DNA from: Ignavibacteriota bacterium
GTDB lineage: Bacteria > Bacteroidota > Ignavibacteria > UBA10030
NCBI GenBank assembly: GCA_003155495.1
Contig: PMDB01000076.1
Span: 1-48,653 of the forward strand
Reading direction: 5' to 3'
Length of the DNA stretch: 48,653 nucleotides
Shown here: in pieces, positions 8,153 through 16,695 of the stretch
Numbering within the stretch: position 1 is the stretch's first letter
How the letters are laid out: every line of letters starts with the position of its first letter
Notes under the pieces: model-generated
Databases searched by the model: none
The model's input: only the letters and a program-made list of their open reading frames with translations
Told to the model about the DNA's origin: nothing
Program-made: the position numbers and the translations under genes

Positions 8153-8911
8153 CTATTTATCCTTAAAGTTTTTGGGAGGTACTTTTTTATACCCTGCAGG
8201 AACTTCAAACTCACTCGCGGCGGCTACTTTATTCTCAATCTTTGTAACGGTCGTTGTGATACCTGCGATGGTTGTTTGAACAGGAAATCCCTCAACCTTT
8301 TTCATCGCTTCAACCATCTCTCCCGCCTTCGGCATCTGTGCTGCCATCCGCTGACCAAATTCTTTCATATCTTTTTGCATACTGCCGAAATCGGGGACGC
8401 CGGTCGTTGTCCACACGCTTCCAATTTCGGTAGTGTCCTCTTTCATTGCATACTTGATACAAATATACCCACTGATGTTTTTTTTCTCGGCAGTTTTTAT
8501 CACGTCGATTTTAGCATTTTGTCCTCCCATAGCCGCTTTCCCCATCATTTGTTCCATCATTTTTCTTTGTTCGGGAGGTAGGTTTTTTAATTTTTCATTC
8601 ATCTCTTCCAGTTTTTTGTTCGCTTTTTTTGTGTACGCTTCCATTTCTGCGAAGGTCATCTCGGAATATTCTTCCTTTTGTATGTCAATAAAGTACATCA
8701 TTTCCTTATCAAGACGGAAAATCGATGCATTATTTTCCGACGATTGCTTAAACATGTGCGGCCGGTAGGATGATGTAGAATGAATTATCTTTCCATTAGC
8801 CATCGGTACCGTTGTTGTGCTTTCCCAGGACAATCCCTGACCAACAATAATACCCATAGCTGCGATGGTCAGCACGAACAGTATTGTTCCCTTCAAAATA
8901 ATATTTTTCAT
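8153..8911 (-). CDS. Exported DUF4412-like protein
   Basis: A 252-residue protein with an N-terminal signal peptide (MKNIILKGTILFVLTIAAMG), so exported. The mature part has a beta-rich start (YRPHMFKQ, then a stretch with RLDKEMMYFIDIQKEEY), a Met/Lys/Glu-rich helical middle (LPPEQRKMMEQMMGKAAMGG) and a C-terminal segment ending EVPAGYKKVPPK. This pattern is typical of the DUF4412 family of Bacteroidota-type periplasmic proteins, function unknown. A well-placed AAGGAG lies before the ATG. It heads a two-gene unit with the MBL-fold hydrolase and has a clear promoter at 8946-8974. Confidence 0.8.
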   Translation of the reverse strand: MKNIILKGTILFVLTIAAMGIIVGQGLSWESTTTVPMANGKIIHSTSSYRPHMFKQSSENNASIFRLDKEMMYFIDIQKEEYSEMTFAEMEAYTKKANKKLEEMNEKLKNLPPEQRKMMEQMMGKAAMGGQNAKIDVIKTAEKKNISGYICIKYAMKEDTTEIGSVWTTTGVPDFGSMQKDMKEFGQRMAAQMPKAGEMVEAMKKVEGFPVQTTIAGITTTVTKIENKVAAASEFEVPAGYKKVPPKNFKDK

Positions 8912-8945
8912 GGTAACTCCTTATAGTTAATGAATGAGTCTATGT

Positions 8946-8974
8946 AATATAAAAAAATCGTTCATTACTCTCAA
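8946..8974 (-). promoter_or_regulatory. Sigma-70-type promoter of the DUF4412-MBL unit
   Basis: On the minus strand TTGAGA (8974-8969), exactly 17 nt, then TATATT (8951-8946), about 35 nt before the start codon. Same spacing and -10 box as the promoters at 3294 and 15012. Confidence 0.6.
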
Positions 8975-9004
8975 TAAACAATTTTATTCTATATCCTACA
9001 CTGT

Positions 9005-11782
9005 TCATCTTTGCACCCATTGCGTGCCGCATACCGGCTTCATCGGGCAACCCGGGCATGAGGCGTTTACATCTTTTGGGGCTTGGAAAGGAACGTTCGC
9101 ATCGAGTATTTCTTGGAAGAGCCTTGCAAGAAATTCTTCGATCTTGTGAAGTTCATTCATCTGCTGCATTTTATCTTCGTATAGCGGAACTTCGCTTTCC
9201 ATCGTTATCGTCTTCTCGCCAAGATACAGATATGCTGAAATGATTTGTTCCACCGGCAACCGCGATGCATTCCTGTAGAGTAACAGATACAGCGGTAATT
9301 GCAGAGAATGCACTGCATCGCTCCATGTTGTGCGATCATCGAAATTTAATTTATCAAATCGAATAGGTTTCTTTTTCGGATTGGCGCCGGTTTTATAATC
9401 CAAAATAACATGCGCATTGCCCCGTTCTTCAATGCGGTCTATACGTCCTTCACACTTGATACCGGCGATATCCATTGTTAATTCTTTCTCCAGTGCACGA
9501 ATCATAACCGATCCTTGTTTAAGCACTTGTGCTTGATACTCTGTCAGGTACTCCTTCAATCGACGCCGAATCTGTTGTTTCAAAAGAAACACCGCACCGC
9601 CCTGTTCTTTGCCAAATGTTTCCGCAAAAAGTTCTTCTGTGAGATTTTCCATACGCGCACCGTCAAGGTCAGAAGACTTCAACGGTAGGTCTACCAATCG
9701 TTCAAAATACTTTTTCAGTACAGCGTGCACAAACTTGCCGACATCCTTCGCCTCGAGATCATCCGACGCTTCATCTTTTTCTTCCAGCTTCAAGAGATAT
9801 CTATAATAGAACTTGATTGGACAGCGCAAATACGTATCCAGAGAGCTCGCGCTGAACGAGAATCCGCGCAGGAGCGACATAACCTGCTTGGATTTTTCCA
9901 TTGGAGCCACTAAATCATTCGCCAGCTTCAATGTATAATGAACTGTCTCGATCTGCTCTTCGGAGGAACAAGATCGTTTCTTTTTCTCCTCTTCCCACAA
10001 CAACTTTTCAACAAACCGGCTTTTCATCGCATCTCCTGCATCGGTATAGAAAAGATGCACACGCTTGGCACTGCGCACCAGCAAGTTGAAATAATATTCC
10101 ATCAGCGCATCCCGATCACGGCGCGTTTCCAATCCAAGACGCTCCCGCAATTGCTGGGGTAACAGCATATCGCTCGTTGGGCTGCCGGGAAGAATTTCAT
10201 CGTTCACGTTGAGGATGTAGACATCATCGAACTGTAGGCCGCGGGTCTCTAGCATTCCAAGCACCTGCAAACCGCGCAGCGGTGTTCCTGCAAACGGCAC
10301 TTCCTGCATCCCAACATACTGCCGGAGAAATGTGAGATACCCCTGCACATCCCGGAACGAAACATTTCCGATCAAAGAATGTTTTATATGCTGGAAGACT
10401 TCGATCATCGTTTCTGCATAGCGCCGGAACAATGGATGTAACCGCGCAGTGCTTTCTTCATACATATAGGTGAGCAGGGCAATAGACTTTTGTGCAAACT
10501 CGGTGAGTGAACCAAGTTGATCAAATGCTCGTATGGTCTGATTGTGGATCGTGCATAGATGCTGTTTGAGTTGTTCCGGGGTTATTTCCAGGTCTTGTTT
10601 GTTCAACACAAAAACCACACTGGAAAATACATCCTCTACCTGTTCGACATCGTTCAATGTTATGAGTTTCTTCGATGCATCGCTTGTCAATTTTGCTTCA
10701 ATCGCATGAAACAAAATTCGGGTTACGTCGGTGTGCTGGTTCCAGCGGATGTTCTTCGTGTACGGATGAAGAATGAACTTGATATACGATGATGCAGAGA
10801 ACGCATCGTTCTGTTTTGTGGCAAGAAGTTCAAGCAGATTGTTGAAGAACCCAAAGATAGGTGTCCGAACAACAGGATAACCGAGCGCAATGTTGTATTC
10901 TTCTTCGCCAAGCAAAGAAAGCGTTTGGTGATATACCGGAAAGAGAGAATCGGGCGCAGGAAGAACGATAACTGAATGTTCGTTTAAAGGCATTCCTTCC
11001 TTCATCTGCCGCCCAACGCATGCCGAAAGTGCAAACACCTGGCCATGTGTATCGGATGCTTTGGTATAATGTATCTCCAGCTCTGGCGCATTCTCATCTC
11101 TCTTATCGGACTGATACACCATCCAGACATTCTGGCGTTTCTCGATCTCATGAAAGATGACTTGTTCGGAATACGTCTGCTTGAAGAGTTCGACAATAAT
11201 GATCTTTGAATATTTCGTCAGATCAATTTCCTGAATACGGTCTGCAACTTCCACATACCGCATGGCGCGCGTTGCATACCCCGATTCCTTAACGAGCGCA
11301 TAGAACTGTTTATAGTATGCCTGCAGAGAAAAGAGCCGATTATGTGTCAGCATCCCTAATTCTTCTTCAATCCGTCGATCCGGCAGGTGAGCGAGACAAA
11401 GTTCTTCCAGTTCGCCGAGTAATTTAATTCCGAGTGGAAGGAATTCATCGAATGCAGTAAAGTGCTCACCACCCAATCGTTCACTCAATCCTGCATGAAC
11501 GCGATACAACAAAGCAATCGCATCCATCGGCTCCAGATCTTTACGCGGCTCTGCAGGAAGCTGTTGGTAGAGGGAAAGGACAAAATCATCGATAGAAAAT
11601 ATTTTTGGTGGGATAAAGCTGCTGCCAATACGCACTGCAAGTTCCTTGCGAATAAAATGCGCAGGTCGTTTCCCGGGAAACACAAGTGCAATGCGAGAAT
11701 AATCACGTATGTCATTGGGTAACTGGTCAACAACTGTCTTAACAAGAGAATCATGCGGGCATACGACAATGCGTTCGTTCAT
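9005..11782 (-). CDS. addB: AddB-like nuclease subunit with inactivated helicase fold
   Basis: Second subunit of an AddAB/RecBCD-type double-strand-break resection enzyme. The 925-residue protein has no Walker A motif in its N-terminal helicase-like part. The C-terminus has a RecB-type PD-(D/E)XK nuclease: GRIDRIEE followed by ILDYKTG near residue 794. Four cysteines expected to hold an Fe-S cluster are present: one in LRCPIKFYYRY (about 652) and three in CPGCPMKPVC at the extreme C-terminus. The start overlaps the upstream helicase gene by 4 bp, so the subunits are coupled. The gene order (helicase first) is the reverse of Bacillus addB-addA. Very divergent, so the symbol is by architecture. 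Confidence 0.85.
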   Translation of the reverse strand: MNERIVVCPHDSLVKTVVDQLPNDIRDYSRIALVFPGKRPAHFIRKELAVRIGSSFIPPKIFSIDDFVLSLYQQLPAEPRKDLEPMDAIALLYRVHAGLSERLGGEHFTAFDEFLPLGIKLLGELEELCLAHLPDRRIEEELGMLTHNRLFSLQAYYKQFYALVKESGYATRAMRYVEVADRIQEIDLTKYSKIIIVELFKQTYSEQVIFHEIEKRQNVWMVYQSDKRDENAPELEIHYTKASDTHGQVFALSACVGRQMKEGMPLNEHSVIVLPAPDSLFPVYHQTLSLLGEEEYNIALGYPVVRTPIFGFFNNLLELLATKQNDAFSASSYIKFILHPYTKNIRWNQHTDVTRILFHAIEAKLTSDASKKLITLNDVEQVEDVFSSVVFVLNKQDLEITPEQLKQHLCTIHNQTIRAFDQLGSLTEFAQKSIALLTYMYEESTARLHPLFRRYAETMIEVFQHIKHSLIGNVSFRDVQGYLTFLRQYVGMQEVPFAGTPLRGLQVLGMLETRGLQFDDVYILNVNDEILPGSPTSDMLLPQQLRERLGLETRRDRDALMEYYFNLLVRSAKRVHLFYTDAGDAMKSRFVEKLLWEEEKKKRSCSSEEQIETVHYTLKLANDLVAPMEKSKQVMSLLRGFSFSASSLDTYLRCPIKFYYRYLLKLEEKDEASDDLEAKDVGKFVHAVLKKYFERLVDLPLKSSDLDGARMENLTEELFAETFGKEQGGAVFLLKQQIRRRLKEYLTEYQAQVLKQGSVMIRALEKELTMDIAGIKCEGRIDRIEERGNAHVILDYKTGANPKKKPIRFDKLNFDDRTTWSDAVHSLQLPLYLLLYRNASRLPVEQIISAYLYLGEKTITMESEVPLYEDKMQQMNELHKIEEFLARLFQEILDANVPFQAPKDVNASCPGCPMKPVCGTQWVQR

Positions 11783-14700
11783 ACGACCGTCCGAATATTT
11801 TTCCTATCAACGAAAGCAAGGATGCCCTGTATGCTTCGTTCCGTATAATAGCTCTTGAGGATATTCATATACCTCTGCACCTGCTCGGTATATCCTTCTT
11901 TGTCATCTCCGGTCTTGAAATCGATCACTGTAATGGTGTTCGCATCCACCACGATGCGATCCATGCGAAATAGACCAGCATCGGCGGTGACAAATTCCTG
12001 CTCGTTGAGAATTGTTCTTCCTGTCTGCGGAGTAAACCATCTCAGTATCTCAGGTGAAGACAAAAAACCTAACAACGTATTTTGCAAAAGATGAATATCC
12101 ATTCCTGCCGTTGTTTCCGGCGCATGTTGTTCTATGAGTATGTGGAGTGAATCTTCGATATGCTCGCCAACAAATTCTATCTGCGATAAGATCGCATGAA
12201 TATGATCGCCGCGCTGTCGTTCATACACAGCCAACTTCACTGCATTCGTTGTATCCATCGGGACTGATCGTGTGGCAAACCGCTTTTCTGCTTGTGGCAT
12301 GAGAATCGAATCTTTCTTTTCAACAATGGGTTTTATCGTTGGCTCATATCCTTTCACTGGCAGAAATTTGGAAGGCTCATCGTACTTCTCACTCTTCACA
12401 CTGAGAACATACATCTCTTCCCGCGCACGCGTAAATGCAACATAGAGCTTATTCAAGTCGTCTACATCGTGCATCAACCGATTCTCGTCATACAATTGCC
12501 GGAATTCCTCCAGCGACTCCGCTTCTTTCTTCGTTATGTGAAGCAATCGTATGCCGTCCGCTTCTTCCTTGAGGATGCGCGATGAAGGATTCTTCTTCGT
12601 GTCATACAAGAGAACAAGCACCACACGATTGCCAAGACCTTTTGCTTTGTGAATCGTCATGACTTCCACAGCGCCGGCTCCGCGCGGAAGGATAATATTC
12701 CATGAACTGTCATCGCCCTCCTCTTCGGCAAACGTGAGGAAGTCTTTCAGGTTGTTTTGTCCGAGATCTTCAAAATTCTTGATTACTTCTAACAACTTTG
12801 CCAGCGTTCCTTCTTCTTCACTCATCAACGAGAAGAGCTGGAATCGTTTAAATATTTCCATTGCCAGATCATACAAAGGCAAATATCCGACAACCGTGAA
12901 AAGTTGTTCAAAATATTGCTGCCAGAGCGATGGGTATCTTTCGCGAAACATGATATACAACGGCATTGGCCGACTGTTTCGCCGCGCTTCCAGAACGAAT
13001 GCATGAAGATCTTTTTCGACTGGTAGATTTGACCATGCGCCTAATATGCGGATAAATGTTTTACTCAGAATAAACAAAGCGAATGCAAGATCGTCGATGG
13101 GCGAATCGAGGAAACGCATAAGTGCAAGAAGATCACCGGTAATTCTCCTGCTGCGGATATCGAGACTGCTGTGCGAGACGAATGGAATCTGCGCACTGTT
13201 AAGCCAGCCGCTCACTTCTACCACGTCGCTGTTTTTCGGTGTGAGAATAGTGATGTCGCCAAATTCATATCCGCGTGCACGGCATTCAGCAATAATGTCC
13301 AGAAGCTTAGTTCTCTCTGGCAGAAGCTCGCCGTTCGGTTCGAACGAAACAACTTCCACGTACCCTTTGCCGAGGTTGTTTTCCTGCACTTCCTGTTTGA
13401 ACGTGGAAAGCCCGCTTGCATTCGGTGCCTTAGTATTAAAGTGTGCCGGCACGATCTCATGAAACACTGTTGTGCTGAATTCAACGATCCGTTCGCCGCT
13501 TCGATAATTGATGGCAAGATCCTTTACCTGCGGTGGTGCGGAAGGAAACACCGTCGTCTCCATGATCTGCTTCATAATGTGCCAGTCGGCATAACGGAAA
13601 GTGTAGATGGACTGCTTCGTGTCACCCACGATAAAGAGACTGCCGCGTTTTGAGAGCGTTTCTTCCAGCAGCGGCTTCAATGCATCCCACTGAACGCGCG
13701 ACGTATCCTGAAACTCATCGATGAGGTAATGCGCAATCGCTTCGCCTAAATAGAAGTACACCTGCGGCACAATCTCCTGTGAAATATACGATGACAGTGC
13801 ACGGTTCACATCTGCAAGATAGATCTGGTTGGTGCGGCGCATGCTTTGCTCGATGTTCTTGCGGAACAATCGGTGTGCCTCAACAGCGGGACGATAATAC
13901 TGCTCGGCAGATGAACGGATGTACTCAATCTTCAATGCGCGAAACTTTTCTAAGTGCTGTTCGAACTGCATATTCCAATGTTCGACTTTTTCCTTCTCTG
14001 TTTTTGTTTTGCCTGCCTTAAGCGGCTTTTCTATGCTCTTGAGAGAAATCAATTTGTCGATGTCGCGCGAATCTGCGGCGACTACAACATTCTCGAACAA
14101 AGACGATGTTTCCAAACCTGATTGGCGGACAAGTTTCAACAATTGCTGAAACTCCGCAAGTAATTCTTTTTGAAGATCTCGCGCTCGAGCACCATCATCT
14201 TCCGGTAAAAGAACATCCTTCGACTGCGCACTCAATGTTCCATACAGTTCACGTACTTCCTGTGAAAGTTTTCGGAATGGATTCCAGATATAACGCGCCT
14301 GCGATTGTGAATCCACAAGGCGTGCGGTGAGTTCTTCCAGCAAACGTTTCTTTACCGGATCCGTGGAAAGTTCACGCACAAATTGTTCAAACGCAGCATC
14401 GAGCAAGGGGCGGCTATCGAGAAGAATTTCAATAGTGGGGGAGTATCCAAACTCCAGCGCAGATGCACGGAACACTCGAGCGATGAAACTATCGATGGTC
14501 TGGATTTGAAACGCCGAGTAGTCACAAAGAATGGCATCGATCAACTCGCCCGCCTTTGCGCTGAGGTCTTCCTTTTCCATCACAACAACATCTGCAATCT
14601 GCGAGAGGATTGTTTCATCACCAAAATATGCACGCTTGAGATATTCCAGCACCCGCTGGCGCATTTCCACAGCGGCGTTTTTGGTAAAGGTCATAGCGAG

Positions 14701-14856
14701 AATATTGGGAAGCCGATTGTTCGGCACTCGCTGAGAGAATAAAAGCTGCAACAGCTTCAAAGTGAGCGTATGCGTCTTACCCGATCCTGCCGAAGCAGAA
14801 ACGACTGTAAAATCAGGCAATTGAAGCTCGGTATCGTTTGGAAGAATGGAAGTCAC
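11779..14856 (-). CDS. addA: AddA-like UvrD/RecB-family helicase-nuclease
   Basis: ATP-driven 3'-5' helicase with a C-terminal nuclease, acting with the AddB-like partner in recombinational repair. Visible motifs: Walker A SASAGSGKT (20-28), Walker B IDEFQD (379-384), motif IV AINYRSGERI, motif V MTIHKAKGLG, motif VI VAFTRARE (about 805), and the nuclease core VIDFKTGDD near 975 followed by QVQRYM. The 1025-residue length is somewhat short for AddA (about 1200). It is first in a two-gene operon. The 248-nt region upstream (14857-15104) has no further gene on this strand but contains the oppositely directed small-RNA promoter. Confidence 0.9.
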   Translation of the reverse strand: MTSILPNDTELQLPDFTVVSASAGSGKTHTLTLKLLQLLFSQRVPNNRLPNILAMTFTKNAAVEMRQRVLEYLKRAYFGDETILSQIADVVVMEKEDLSAKAGELIDAILCDYSAFQIQTIDSFIARVFRASALEFGYSPTIEILLDSRPLLDAAFEQFVRELSTDPVKKRLLEELTARLVDSQSQARYIWNPFRKLSQEVRELYGTLSAQSKDVLLPEDDGARARDLQKELLAEFQQLLKLVRQSGLETSSLFENVVVAADSRDIDKLISLKSIEKPLKAGKTKTEKEKVEHWNMQFEQHLEKFRALKIEYIRSSAEQYYRPAVEAHRLFRKNIEQSMRRTNQIYLADVNRALSSYISQEIVPQVYFYLGEAIAHYLIDEFQDTSRVQWDALKPLLEETLSKRGSLFIVGDTKQSIYTFRYADWHIMKQIMETTVFPSAPPQVKDLAINYRSGERIVEFSTTVFHEIVPAHFNTKAPNASGLSTFKQEVQENNLGKGYVEVVSFEPNGELLPERTKLLDIIAECRARGYEFGDITILTPKNSDVVEVSGWLNSAQIPFVSHSSLDIRSRRITGDLLALMRFLDSPIDDLAFALFILSKTFIRILGAWSNLPVEKDLHAFVLEARRNSRPMPLYIMFRERYPSLWQQYFEQLFTVVGYLPLYDLAMEIFKRFQLFSLMSEEEGTLAKLLEVIKNFEDLGQNNLKDFLTFAEEEGDDSSWNIILPRGAGAVEVMTIHKAKGLGNRVVLVLLYDTKKNPSSRILKEEADGIRLLHITKKEAESLEEFRQLYDENRLMHDVDDLNKLYVAFTRAREEMYVLSVKSEKYDEPSKFLPVKGYEPTIKPIVEKKDSILMPQAEKRFATRSVPMDTTNAVKLAVYERQRGDHIHAILSQIEFVGEHIEDSLHILIEQHAPETTAGMDIHLLQNTLLGFLSSPEILRWFTPQTGRTILNEQEFVTADAGLFRMDRIVVDANTITVIDFKTGDDKEGYTEQVQRYMNILKSYYTERSIQGILAFVDRKNIRTVV

Positions 14857-15011
14857 AGCTTAAATTCTAATTTTCTCATTCCGTCGTTACATAAACACTA
14901 CAACGGCATTTGGTCAATGTTCATTAGAGTTGCATCAAGAATATTTCTGTTTTTAAGTGCATTTATAATGCAAATTCTCTGATAGGAATTCAATAAATTG
15001 ATGTCAAATTA

Positions 15012-15040
15012 TTGACACTGGCAATATCTTATAGTATATT
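15012..15040 (+). promoter_or_regulatory. Strong sigma-70-type promoter for a small RNA
   Basis: TTGACA (15012-15017), 17-nt spacer and TATATT (15035-15040). No open reading frame follows before a terminator-like structure about 80 nt downstream, so it should drive a short non-coding transcript beginning near 15047. Confidence 0.7.
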
Positions 15041-15046
15041 AAACAA

Positions 15047-15128
15047 GCCCAATCAAGTGAACGCCGGCCTCGTGCCGTGTGTTTAATCGGCTTGCCGATT
15101 GAACCTAGCTTGCATCGGGCATTATTTT
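15047..15128 (+). ncRNA. Candidate small RNA, three-way junction with terminal U-run
   Basis: The predicted transcript of about 80 nt folds into a closed three-helix form. The outer stem is GCCC..CAAG (15047-15057) with CTTG..GGGC (15109-15120). Arm 1 is CGGC (15065-15068) with GCCG (15074-15077), extendable. Arm 2 is 15081-15090 with 15095-15104 (10 bp, one G-U, loop CTTG). The outer stem is followed by ATTATTTTTT, an intrinsic terminator. It is not a tRNA: no T-arm or anticodon arrangement. Its 3' end is antisense to the last codons of the broken DUF3800 gene. No known RNA family recognised. Confidence 0.6.
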
Positions 15129-15931
15129 TTCTATACCCAGCAGATTTGAATCGCTGTACCACTCTCCGTATTCCTTATTCCTGGTATCATCAAGATCCAT
15201 GATAAGGCGATATTCTTTTGCAAGAAGATGAAAAAATCGATCTTCACCCTTTTCGTACATCCGCTGTAAAGCCCAGAGATAATAATCGATAACTTGTAAA
15301 CCGATATTCTGTGATGGATATAATGAGTGAATTTGTGTCGGCTGGTTTGATTTAATTCCCATTTTCCGCTCAAAATTTTCCTTTGCTTTCTTGATAGCAG
15401 CAGCAAGAGTCGCGTCACGGGTAGATTTCCCACGGCGTGAAAAATAAATTATGTTTTCATCGGCTTTGTGGAGTAAGTTTCTAAATAACCGCTTCACTAA
15501 GTCATCATAGAAATCGTTTGCTTTGAACTTTTGACCAGTAAGGTTGTATGATAATTGTGCAAGCCGCACAAGTTCTTGTTTCCTTCTAATTGCTACCCAG
15601 ACCTTAACACCGAATGCTGGGAGAAGAGCAAACATTTCCCTCCGTACCTTAGGAAGATTGTCTTTTGCGTGAAATGCCACCACAGTCTTTTTTGCATGTA
15701 TCTGCATTGATGGCACATTAGTAAAATATGGATCAGCCAGCAGTTTTTTTTCGAAGTTCTTCAAGTGTGCTATGTGCCATCATTGGATCCGGCAGGAGAG
15801 CAATGCCTACCATAAAATATTCCGAAATACCTTCTTGACCAACAATTATTTTTTCCGCGTTTATCAAAAAGTGTTAGATCTCCAACTTCATCAATATAAA
15901 AATTTCGCTTATTCGGTATTTGGATTGACAT
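15105..15931 (-). pseudogene. DUF3800 protein gene broken by two frameshifts in A-runs
   Basis: The longest intact stretch (15105-15764, 219 residues) lacks the family's N-terminus. The missing part is upstream in two other frames: from an ATG at 15931, RNFYIDEVGDLTLFDKRGK (the DUF3800 opening with its YIDE-GD acidic motif), then after one frame change VGQEGISEYFMVGIALL, and after a second change LLADPYF. Both changes sit in homopolymers on the coding strand, A6 near 15853 and A8 near 15755; removing one A from each gives a single continuous frame. The C-terminal part (QNIGLQVIDYYLWALQR and RLIMDLDD) is typical of DUF3800, a predicted RNase H-like fold. Real decay, phase variation and sequencing error are all possible. 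Confidence 0.8.
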
Positions 15932-16040
15932 CTTCTATTATCTGCAATAATTCTATTTTACTAATTCTGCCCAGACAAAATGAGCTATTTTTTCGCGTGT
16001 CTTACGGTCAAGGATGGAATTCAAATGCGATTCTCATAAA

Positions 16041-16610
16041 TTATTTTCTCTGATTTGGATTCTCGCTGTCATAAAACCATTTTATTGGATTGTCGATAAT
16101 ATAATCGCGGATGTTTCGTGAATCTCTTTCATCATTAATGATGTGCTCATAAAATCGTGGTTGCCAGTGAAATTCATACCAACCATTACGCCGGCACTTT
16201 GTAGTCACGGCAGCTTTGAAGGTTCGTATTACAACCGACAATGTTCCTCTTTTCGGCGAAATCCTTGTAGAGACGTTCAATTGAACGTCTCTACCATTTG
16301 GATTATTATCCATTTCACCCGATTGAACGTCTCTACGATTATCATTTATTATTATGATTCCGTGTATGTGATTTGGCATTATAACAAACTCATCCAATTC
16401 AATATTATGGAAATGCTTCGGTATTTCTTCCCAGCAGCTTTTTACGATCCGACCAATAGGTGATAACTCGACATCCTCCTCTATTACCGTGCCAAACAGA
16501 CATTTATGTTCATCTGTACAAATCGTTACGAAATATTCACCTGGCTGGGAATAATCGTATTCTTTTAATCGCGTTGATTCAATCCGAAATATGTTTTTAT
16601 ATAATGACAT
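16041..16610 (-). CDS. REP-associated tyrosine transposase (RAYT, IS200-like Y1 family)
   Basis: HUH single-strand endonuclease of the type that moves or maintains REP palindromes. The HUH motif is in MPNHIHGIIII and the catalytic Tyr is in WQPRFYEHI. The ending IRDYIIDNPIKWF is characteristic of the family. The 189-residue length is normal. Unusually, the linker between the HUH motif and the C-terminal part contains RRDVQSGE and GRDVQLNVST, encoded by the same GTAGAGACG palindromes seen just upstream of the gene. REP-like units have thus inserted in frame without stopping translation. It lies alone between the broken DUF3800 gene and the restriction-modification gene. Confidence 0.9.
   Translation of the reverse strand: MSLYKNIFRIESTRLKEYDYSQPGEYFVTICTDEHKCLFGTVIEEDVELSPIGRIVKSCWEEIPKHFHNIELDEFVIMPNHIHGIIIINDNRRDVQSGEMDNNPNGRDVQLNVSTRISPKRGTLSVVIRTFKAAVTTKCRRNGWYEFHWQPRFYEHIINDERDSRNIRDYIIDNPIKWFYDSENPNQRK
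16267..16294. repeat. REP-like perfect palindrome inside RAYT
   Basis: A 28-bp perfect palindrome whose left half is GTAGAGACGTTCAA. It lies inside the RAYT coding sequence and adds residues to the linker in frame. Confidence 0.85.
16322..16336. repeat. Half REP-like palindrome inside RAYT
   Basis: ATTGAACGTCTCTAC matches the right half of the palindrome at 16267-16294 and lies 27 bp further along, still in the RAYT coding sequence. Confidence 0.75.
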
Positions 16611-16618
16611 TTTTCTTT

Positions 16619-16646
16619 GTAGAGACGTAATATATTACGTCTCTAC
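16619..16646. repeat. REP-like perfect palindrome upstream of RAYT
   Basis: A 28-bp perfect palindrome with the same outer arm GTAGAGACG and a different centre (TAATATATTA). It lies between the RAYT start and the stop of the restriction-modification gene, and may also act as a bidirectional structure at that gene's 3' end. Confidence 0.85.
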
Positions 16647-16695
16647 CTTGTTTAATCTTTTAAAAAATATAATTGCCATGTCTTTACCAGATGCC

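Noticed and set aside
13171-13653. 160-codon plus-strand frame opposite the AddA-like gene
   Set aside because: Lies wholly antisense to a strongly conserved helicase frame; shadow of its codon bias.
15047-15128. tRNA gene
   Set aside because: Cloverleaf-like outline only; no T-arm GTTCGA sequence, no anticodon stem of correct size and only two arms.
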